From positions 310,001 through 374,000 of the forward strand of contig CAVWRJ010000002.1 in NCBI GenBank assembly GCA_963757335.1: 64,000 nt of DNA, read 5' to 3'. Origin of the DNA: DASQPA01 sp963757335 (lineage in GTDB: Bacteria > Acidobacteriota > Thermoanaerobaculia > Multivoradales > UBA5704). Every line of letters starts with the position of its first letter. Position 1 is the stretch's first letter. The notes beneath the pieces were generated by a model that ran no database searches, had not been told where the DNA came from, and saw only the letters and a list, made by a program, of their open reading frames with translations. Shown here one piece after another: positions 59,301 to 64,000 of this stretch. Made by a program: the position numbers and the translations under genes.

Positions 59301-60664
59301 AGATCCTCTACCGCCACGCCGACGGCAGGGAGCGGGTCCTCTCCGCCAGCGCGGCGCCGGTCTACGACCGCGAGGGCAGGATCCTCGCCGCCGTCAACTC
59401 CTTTTCCGACATCACCGAGAGGAAGCGCGCCGAGGTGCAGCACCGGCAGCTGTTTCTCCGCGAGCGCGAGGCGCGCGCCGAGGCGGAGCAGGCGAGCCGC
59501 CTCAAGGACGAGTTCCTGGCGACCCTCTCCCACGAGCTCCGGACCCCGCTCAACGCGATCCTCGGCTGGAGCCAGCTGCTCCGCAAACGTCACGCTCGCG
59601 GCGAGGACGTCGGCGAGGGGCTCGCCGTCATCGAACGGAACTCGTGGGTGCAGGAGCGGTTGATCGAGGACCTCCTGGACATGAGCCGGATCATCTCCGG
59701 CAAGCTCCGCATCGACGTGCAGCGGGTGGATCTGGCGACCGTCGTCCAGGCTGCCGTCGAATCGTCGCTGCCGGCGGCCGAGGCGAGGGAAATCCGCCTG
59801 CAGACGGTGCTCGATCCGCAGGCGGGACCGGTCCGCGGCGACTCGGCGCGGCTCCAGCAGGTGGTGTGGAACCTGCTGATGAACGCCATCAAGTTCACCC
59901 CCAAGGGGGGCAAGGTCCAGGTGGCGCTCGAGCGCGTCAACTCGCACGTCGAGATCACCGTCACCGACACGGGCCAGGGCATCACTCCGGAGTTTCTGCC
60001 CCACGTCTTCGACCGCTTCCGCCAGGCCGACAGCACCACGGCGCGGCGGCACGGCGGGCTCGGCATCGGGCTCTCCATCGTCAAGAGCCTGGTCGAGCTC
60101 CACGGCGGCTCGGTGCGGGCGAAGAGCCCCGGCGAGGGTCGCGGCTCGACTTTCTGCGTCGAGCTGCCGCTCATGGTCATGCACGAGACCGGAGAGGAGA
60201 GTAAGCGGGAGCACCCGCAGCACTCGCCGCGGACGGATTCCGCGGCACTGCTCCGCGAGGAACGAGTGCTCGAAGGGCTCTCCGTCCTCGTCGTCGACGA
60301 CGACAAGGACGCCCGCGATCTCCTCGGCCGCCTGCTCGAAGACTGTCATGCGCGGGTCCTCCTCGCCTCCTCCGCCGACGAGGGGTTCGCACTGTTGCAG
60401 CGAGAGCGGCCGGACGTGCTGTTGAGCGACATCGGGATGCCGGGGCAGGACGGCTATGAATTCATCCGCCGGGTGCGCGAGCTCCCGGCCGAGCGCGGCG
60501 GGGCCACCCCGGCCGCGGCGCTGACCGCCTTCGCGCGCTCGGAGGACCGGCGGCGGGCGCTCGTCGCCGGCTATCAGACGCACGTGGCGAAACCCGTCGA
60601 GTCGGCAGAGCTGGTGACCGTCGTCGCGAGCCTCGCCGGCCGCATGGGGCGACCGCGGGCCTGA
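56315..60664 (+). CDS. Double hybrid histidine kinase (two kinase and two receiver modules)
   Basis: 1449 residues, soluble. Order: PAS-like sensor (about 30-180), GAF-like domain (185-360), HisKA with VSHELRTPLTLLL (about 373) and HATPase (NLLSNALKFTFEG, GIGLALVQELV), receiver with VADDNADMREY and LSDVMMPGLDGY (about 655-770), two PAS domains (about 790-1040), second HisKA SHELRTPLNAIL (about 1067) and HATPase (NLLMNAIKFTPKGG, GIGLSIVKSLVELHGG), final receiver VVDDDKDARDLL with LSDIGMPGQDGY. Two complete kinases in one chain allow an intramolecular relay. No membrane helix. CAAAAT lies 9 nt before the ATG in place of a ribosome site. Confidence 0.9.
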   Translation: MPNRASDSTPERPTPPGTRKTDPLAGGGEMGALLRSIDWSSTAVGPVPGWPQSLRTALSILLETGFPMYIAWGPEFTQFYNDGYRPILGSTKHPAAMGRSTRQTFAEIWHIIGPMFQGVMEGTATTVVDFLLPLDRHGFVEECYFIFSYSPIREEGGAVGGVLVTVTETTERILGARRLKTLQDLSARTQAVTTAEAACEAAAEILGENPADLPFALLYLFHPDGKRATLAGAARIAPGTAASPTELDLTVEGSPWPLAAIAAVAKSVESGAAQLSEELPPGLGPLPAAPDQSPPQRVLVLPIAQPGADRPTGALVAALSPGLILDEKYRSFLALVAGQIAIAISNARALSEARARAEALAEIDRAKTAFFSNVSHELRTPLTLLLGLAEESLADGTASPAAAERQQMEVIHRNGLRLLKLVNTLLEFSRIEAGRLQASYEPTDLAHLTRDLASVFRSAIESAGLRFVLAVETLDEPVFVDPDMWEKIVLNLLSNALKFTFEGEIEVALRRSGERALLTVRDTGTGIAAEQLPLLFDRFHRVPGARSRTHEGTGIGLALVQELVKLQGGTVTVSSVPGQGTTFSVALPFGTAHLAPERITASRSLPATANAVPFVQETERWAQNGAPGVPLAAAAEPPATARTRARAPGTIGPARILVADDNADMREYVGRLLGDRWAVETAADGASALERARQTLPDLILSDVMMPGLDGYQLLQALRADERTRGIPVLFLSARAGEESRIEGLQAGADDYLVKPFSARELLARVGTHLEISRLRTAAERTRARLRSQFLQAPVAVCLLSGPELVFEIANPLYEEMVGRSNITGRPIRAVFPELPPDAPIFQTLEEVYRSGEPFMAEEYPVPLDRQGSGTPEDVFFKFTAQPMREANGEVSGVMAVAVDVTVQVRARREVEAARQLLEAVVDQMPSGVIIVEAPSGRKLLANERVRAILGHPALPTRSIDDFSSYTAVHPDGRPFAAGEYALIRALGGEVVLDEEILYRHADGRERVLSASAAPVYDREGRILAAVNSFSDITERKRAEVQHRQLFLREREARAEAEQASRLKDEFLATLSHELRTPLNAILGWSQLLRKRHARGEDVGEGLAVIERNSWVQERLIEDLLDMSRIISGKLRIDVQRVDLATVVQAAVESSLPAAEAREIRLQTVLDPQAGPVRGDSARLQQVVWNLLMNAIKFTPKGGKVQVALERVNSHVEITVTDTGQGITPEFLPHVFDRFRQADSTTARRHGGLGIGLSIVKSLVELHGGSVRAKSPGEGRGSTFCVELPLMVMHETGEESKREHPQHSPRTDSAALLREERVLEGLSVLVVDDDKDARDLLGRLLEDCHARVLLASSADEGFALLQRERPDVLLSDIGMPGQDGYEFIRRVRELPAERGGATPAAALTAFARSEDRRRALVAGYQTHVAKPVESAELVTVVASLAGRMGRPRA

Positions 60665-60704
60665 GGCAGGCTTTCCCTTTTACGGCTGGCTCTCCTCTTA
60701 CCGG

Positions 60705-60710
60705 TACAAT
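60705..60710 (+). promoter_or_regulatory. -10 element before the Smr gene
   Basis: TACAAT ends 9 nt before ATG 60720; no Shine-Dalgarno, consistent with a leaderless transcript. Confidence 0.45.
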
Positions 60711-60719
60711 CGGCCGGTC

Positions 60720-61184
60720 ATGTGTGCCCGTGGAGCCCGCCTCGAAGCCCGTGTCCGCCGGAGCGTTCGCGCTGCCGGGCCGGTGTCCTCTTCTGCGTCC
60801 TCGGGGTCCTCGGAGTTCGAGCTCGAAGACGAGGGGGGCACCCTCCGTGGCCGGCGGCAGGATCTCGACCGCGGCCTGCTCCGCAAGCTGCGCGGCGGTG
60901 CCCTTCGCCCCACCGCGAGTCTCGACCTCCATGGCCGCCGCGCCGAGGACGCCCGCGCTCTTCTCGCCCATTTCCTGGAGCGCCAGAGAGCCCAGGGCCA
61001 CCGCGTCGTCCTCATCATCTGCGGCCGCGGCACCCACTCCCCGGGAGGCGTAGGGACGCTCCGCGCCGAGATCGGTACCTGGCTCTCCGCCGGTCCCGCG
61101 AGCCTCCACGTCCTCGGCTTCACCTCCGCCCGGCCCGAGGAAGGCGGGGATGGGGCGATCTACGTGCTGCTGCGGAGGGGATAG
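60720..61184 (+). CDS. Smr domain protein (MutS2 C-terminal type)
   Basis: 154 residues. An N-terminal Arg/Ser-rich, poorly conserved part (with a Ser/Gly 9-bp-like repeat) is followed by the Smr fold: ASLDLHGRRAEDARALLAHFL (LDLHG, about residue 69), VLIICGRGTH, GTLRAEIGTWL and the final AIYVLLRRG. Smr domains nick or bind branched DNA or act as RNases; stand-alone members are common and their function is unsettled. A short -10 lies directly before the ATG. The methyltransferase gene follows after about 45 bp. Confidence 0.85.
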   Translation: MCARGARLEARVRRSVRAAGPVSSSASSGSSEFELEDEGGTLRGRRQDLDRGLLRKLRGGALRPTASLDLHGRRAEDARALLAHFLERQRAQGHRVVLIICGRGTHSPGGVGTLRAEIGTWLSAGPASLHVLGFTSARPEEGGDGAIYVLLRRG

Positions 61185-61211
61185 GGCGGTTGGCGCCGCG
61201 GAGTCCGCTGC

Positions 61212-61217
61212 TATACT
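61212..61217 (+). promoter_or_regulatory. -10 element before the methyltransferase gene
   Basis: TATACT ends 13 nt before ATG 61231, and there is no ribosome site; the leader would be at most about seven nucleotides. This defines 61231 as the start rather than in-frame codons further upstream. Confidence 0.45.
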
Positions 61218-61230
61218 CCCGCCCTCCGCA

Positions 61231-62883
61231 ATGCCCCTCCACTGGCTCCATCACGACGTCTCAGCTCCGTGCCCGGTGTGCGCTGCAGCGGGGACGAAGA
61301 GCGCGGTTTTGTCGACCGACCACGTGATGCCCGGGCAGCCGCCGATCACCCTGCTCGCCTGCCCGTCCTGCGGCACGGCTTTCCTCGCCGACCGGACGCC
61401 ACCCGACTATGCGATGGACGTGGACCGCCTTCTCGACTACTACGTCGAGCAGGGCGCCGGAATCGACCTCATCGTGGCACCTCTCCTGCGCCTGCCGGCC
61501 GGGACGATCAGACGTTGCCTGGAGATCGGCTGCAGCGCCGGCTTCGCGCTCGATTTCGGCCGCTTCGCCTTCGGCTGGGAGGTGCTCGGCGTCGACCCCT
61601 CCCCGCTCGCCACGGCGGGCGCCCAGGCGCTCTCCTTCCCCGTCCGCCGCGACTACTTCAGCCCCGACCTCGATCTCGGTCCGGAGCCGTTCGACCTGGC
61701 GATCTGCTCCGAGGTCCTGGAGCACCTGGCCGAGCCGCATGCCCTCCTCGCCGCGATCCGGGAACGGCTGGCCCCGAACGGCATTCTCGTCCTCTCGACG
61801 CCGAATCTCGCCCTGGTCCGGCCGGATGCCGAACGGCAGGCGCTCCACCGCGCCTTGAGCCCCGGGTTCCACCTGGTGCTCTACAGCCGCGACGCGCTCG
61901 TCCGGGTGCTCACGAAAGCCGGCTTTGCCGCCGTCCAGGTCGAGGCGTCCGCCGAGACCCTGCGGGCCTTCGCGGGCCGCTCTCCCGAAGCCTTGGCCGC
62001 CTTGAAGCCAGCCGACCCCACCGCGGCGCGGGCCCTCCTCAGAGACTACTTCGCGACCCGGGCGGCGAGCGCTCAGAAGGCGTCCGCCTTCGCCTGCGGC
62101 TTCGCCTACCGCCACTTCAAGGAGTGCGTCAACGCCGGCCTCTACCGAGAGGCGGAGGCGAGCCGGGCGCGCCTCGCTGGGATCTATCGCGAGCGCTACG
62201 GGCTCGACCTCGAAAACCCGGACCTCGCGGCTGGCCGAGCGCTCCCCTTCAATCTGACCGGCGCCCTTTTCTTTTCGGGCATCCTGGAGCTCAACGGGCT
62301 CGACCGGCCCGGCCCGGCCGCCGCCGATTTCGCTGCAGCCGTGGCGGCCGAAGATCTCCAGCAAGGAGGCGCGAGCCCGTTTGCTCTGCGCGACGGCGAG
62401 ACGGCGGAGCTCGCGGCCCAGAGCCGCAAGCATCTGCCGATGGCGCTCGCCGCCACCGACCCGGACCGCGCGGTGGAGGAGATCGAAGCCCTCGCCCGAG
62501 CCTCGGCGGAAGAGGCCCTGCCCGCCACCCTCCTGGCGGCAGCCCGCGCGCAGACTTTCATCCGGCTGGTCAACGCCGGCGCCTACGAAGCGGCCGAGCG
62601 GTTGGCGGCCCGGATTCCGCGACTCGCCCGAGAGGACGGCTTGGTTGGGGAGGCCCAGCCCGAGGCTCCGACCGAGGTGGAGGAGGTGGAGACCGAGGCG
62701 CTCGATGCCCTGTATTGCCTCGCGATGCTCGCCCTGCACCGGGAGCGTCCCGGCGAGGCGGCGGAGCTCTTCGCGCGGGTCCACCGGCTCGCCGGCCAGC
62801 GGGCCGAGATCCGCGGGTCGGCCCGCCTCCACGAAGGGCTCAGCCTGCGGCGGGCCGGTCACCTCGCCGCGGGACGGCGCTGA
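61231..62883 (+). CDS. Class I SAM methyltransferase with N-terminal zinc ribbon
   Basis: 550 residues. A Cys4 zinc ribbon (C14-x2-C17 ... C44-x2-C47, APCPVC and ACPSCG) precedes a Rossmann methyltransferase: CLEIGCSAGFALDF (SAM loop, about 93), VLGVDPSPLA, ICSEVLEHLAEPHALL and LSTPNLALV. This architecture matches methyltransferases in sugar or cell-surface glycan clusters. The C-terminal 270 residues are helical, with TPR-like Ala-rich pairs (ACGFAYRHFKECVNAGLYREAE, AMLALHRERPGEAAELFARV). The zinc ribbon and the downstream second methyltransferase suggest a glycan-modification locus continuing past the window. Confidence 0.85.
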   Translation: MPLHWLHHDVSAPCPVCAAAGTKSAVLSTDHVMPGQPPITLLACPSCGTAFLADRTPPDYAMDVDRLLDYYVEQGAGIDLIVAPLLRLPAGTIRRCLEIGCSAGFALDFGRFAFGWEVLGVDPSPLATAGAQALSFPVRRDYFSPDLDLGPEPFDLAICSEVLEHLAEPHALLAAIRERLAPNGILVLSTPNLALVRPDAERQALHRALSPGFHLVLYSRDALVRVLTKAGFAAVQVEASAETLRAFAGRSPEALAALKPADPTAARALLRDYFATRAASAQKASAFACGFAYRHFKECVNAGLYREAEASRARLAGIYRERYGLDLENPDLAAGRALPFNLTGALFFSGILELNGLDRPGPAAADFAAAVAAEDLQQGGASPFALRDGETAELAAQSRKHLPMALAATDPDRAVEEIEALARASAEEALPATLLAAARAQTFIRLVNAGAYEAAERLAARIPRLAREDGLVGEAQPEAPTEVEEVETEALDALYCLAMLALHRERPGEAAELFARVHRLAGQRAEIRGSARLHEGLSLRRAGHLAAGRR

Positions 62884-62895
62884 ACCCAGATCTCG

Positions 62896-64000
62896 ATGCG
62901 ATTTCGCCGCACCTCGCAACCCCCGGCCCTGGTGATCGCCGAACGCTTCGCCGCTCCCGTCGAGAGGCTGGCCGCCGTGGTCCTGCCGCTCGACATCGTC
63001 GCCCGTGAGCCGGCGGTACGGTGGCAGGTTTTCCTCCTTGCGGAGGACAGAGCCGCGCCCGCCGACTATCGAGCCGCGACCTTCTCGCATCCCCTCTCTC
63101 CGGAGGAATCGCTGCGGCTCGAATTCGCTCCTTTCCCCGGACCGCCCGGCGCCTCGTACCTGCTTGGCGTCCTCTCCCTGTCCGGTGCGGACGAGCCGCC
63201 AGTCGACGAAACGCTGCGAGCGCTGCGGACCGCCGCCGCCGGCCGGCCGCCGATCGCCCTCGACTGCCGGGGAGACGCCGACCGCACGGCCCCGCACGGC
63301 CTGCTGATCGAAGAACGAGGCATGGCGGTGTTCCGCCTGGCGGCCCCCGGCGGCTCTGGAGCCAGGGCCCTCCGCCCCGTCTACGGGCTGGACGCCTTCT
63401 GGTGCGACGCCCACGGCCTTTACCTCCGGGGCTGGGTGCACGCTCATGAGCACCGGGTGCGGGCGCTCACGGTCGAATCCGCTGGACGCTCGACGCGGGT
63501 GGAAGCCTTTACCGACCGGCCCGATCTCCTCGCCTTCTACCCCGAGCACGAGCACGTCCGCCACGCCGGATTCACCGTCTACCTCGCCTGCCCGCCCGGA
63601 CTTCCGGTGCACCTGACGCTCGCGACCGACGGCGGTTCGGCGCGCCTTCCCTTCCCGCTGCCGGAAGGCCCGCTGCCGCCCTGGCCGGACGGTGGAGAGG
63701 ATGCCGCGGACGATCTGTCCCCCGATTTGTCCCAGTTGCTGGGGCGCTTCGTGGAGCTCACCAACGCGGAGGGCGGCCGCGTGCTGCAGGTCGGCTCCCG
63801 CTCTCCGGCCGGCCACGCAGCGGCACCGCCCCGCCCGGCGCTCCGCGGCCCGGTGACCGGGTTGGATATCCACCCCGGCTACTCGGTCGATCTGGTGAGC
63901 GACGCCCACCGTCTCTGCCTGCGCGACCGCTCGTTCGGCGCCCTGGTCTCCGCCTCGGTCCTGGAGCACCTGGAGGCGCCCTGGCTCTTCGCCGCCGAGG
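62896..64000 (+). CDS. Second methyltransferase-containing protein, 3' end outside the window
   Basis: The frame from ATG 62896 is open to the window end (368 codons). It begins 13 nt after the previous stop. The first 250 residues form beta-rich material (LDAFWCDAHGLYLRGWVHAHEHRVRAL, AFTDRPDLLAFYPEHEHVRHAGF), resembling accessory domains attached to glycosyltransferases or methyltransferases. Around residue 300 a SAM-binding fold starts: RVLQVGSRSP, VTGLDIHPGYSVDLVSDAH, then ALVSASVLEHLEAPWLFA, the post-I and motif II pattern of class I enzymes. Probably in the same operon as the preceding methyltransferase. Confidence 0.75.
   Translation, partial: MRFRRTSQPPALVIAERFAAPVERLAAVVLPLDIVAREPAVRWQVFLLAEDRAAPADYRAATFSHPLSPEESLRLEFAPFPGPPGASYLLGVLSLSGADEPPVDETLRALRTAAAGRPPIALDCRGDADRTAPHGLLIEERGMAVFRLAAPGGSGARALRPVYGLDAFWCDAHGLYLRGWVHAHEHRVRALTVESAGRSTRVEAFTDRPDLLAFYPEHEHVRHAGFTVYLACPPGLPVHLTLATDGGSARLPFPLPEGPLPPWPDGGEDAADDLSPDLSQLLGRFVELTNAEGGRVLQVGSRSPAGHAAAPPRPALRGPVTGLDIHPGYSVDLVSDAHRLCLRDRSFGALVSASVLEHLEAPWLFAAE

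Noticed and set aside
61261..63969. Very long minus-strand open frame opposite the two methyltransferases (and others like it, such as 31857-34349 and 50293-53325)
   Set aside because: Gly/Arg/Ala/Pro-biased shadow frames caused by high GC at third codon positions; the opposite strands carry recognisable domains.

Overview
The window is a high-GC (about 70% by eye) bacterial chromosome segment with no rRNA, tRNA, CRISPR array or recognisable transposase gene. Gene content points to Acidobacteriota, possibly a Thermoanaerobaculia-like lineage. The evidence is an 821-residue FtsX/MacB-type permease of the kind abundant in acidobacteria, HCC zinc-finger regulators joined to TPR or CHAT proteins, DUF2911 and cytochrome c-family secreted proteins, and a secreted hydrolase ending in an 'FYTVTPCRLADTR' module. 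This assignment is inference from content, not a phylogeny.

Layout. 1-8.6 kb: outer-membrane-type protein, HDAC-fold deacetylase, HCC-finger/TPR protein with a small membrane protein, PlsB-like acyltransferase, a 41-bp tandem array and a PP2C/RsbU phosphatase. 8.6-13.7 kb: FadI thiolase with a truncated AMP-binding remnant, a BrnT/BrnA-like toxin-antitoxin pair, a PHA-system protein and a secreted M48 peptidase. 13.9-25.5 kb: glycosyltransferase, His/Asp-rich exported protein, esterase-Calx-beta fusion, M49 dipeptidyl peptidase, coiled-coil protein, two tandem EXORDIUM-like secreted proteins, carbamate kinase and TrpF. 25.5-31.8 kb: a tight forward run of EndoQ-like nuclease, UvrD-like helicase, PAP2-LssY phosphatase and FAD oxidoreductase. 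31.9-37.9 kb: MacB-like permease divergent from a MacA-like adaptor, then small exported protein, polysaccharide lyase, DUF2911-TPR protein and HAD phosphatase, ending in a 21-bp tandem array.

38.2-46.1 kb (minus strand) is the most interesting part: sigma factor, HCC-finger anti-sigma-like protein, small polar protein, and secreted TPR-CHAT protease, followed by a double-KaiC ATPase overlapping a hybrid histidine kinase. The four genes from sigma factor to CHAT look like one regulatory and effector module. 46.2-56.2 kb: cytochrome c-family protein, RecQ, DHH phosphoesterase, large permease, DUF3606 protein with a sigma-54-type promoter, PKD-repeat protein with an IPTL-type C-terminus, and a lipoprotein. 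56.3-64 kb: a 1449-residue double hybrid kinase, Smr protein, methyltransferase and a second methyltransferase cut by the window end.

Cross-cutting signals: (i) many genes lack a Shine-Dalgarno and have a -10 hexamer 5-13 nt before the start codon, suggesting leaderless transcripts; (ii) two unrelated-looking intergenic tandem arrays share the same 20/21-bp half-unit, 41/42-bp dimer architecture; (iii) 9-bp in-frame microsatellites of one consensus recur in at least five genes; (iv) five genes carry single-base frameshifts, at least two in G/C homopolymers, which look more like consensus errors than biology.
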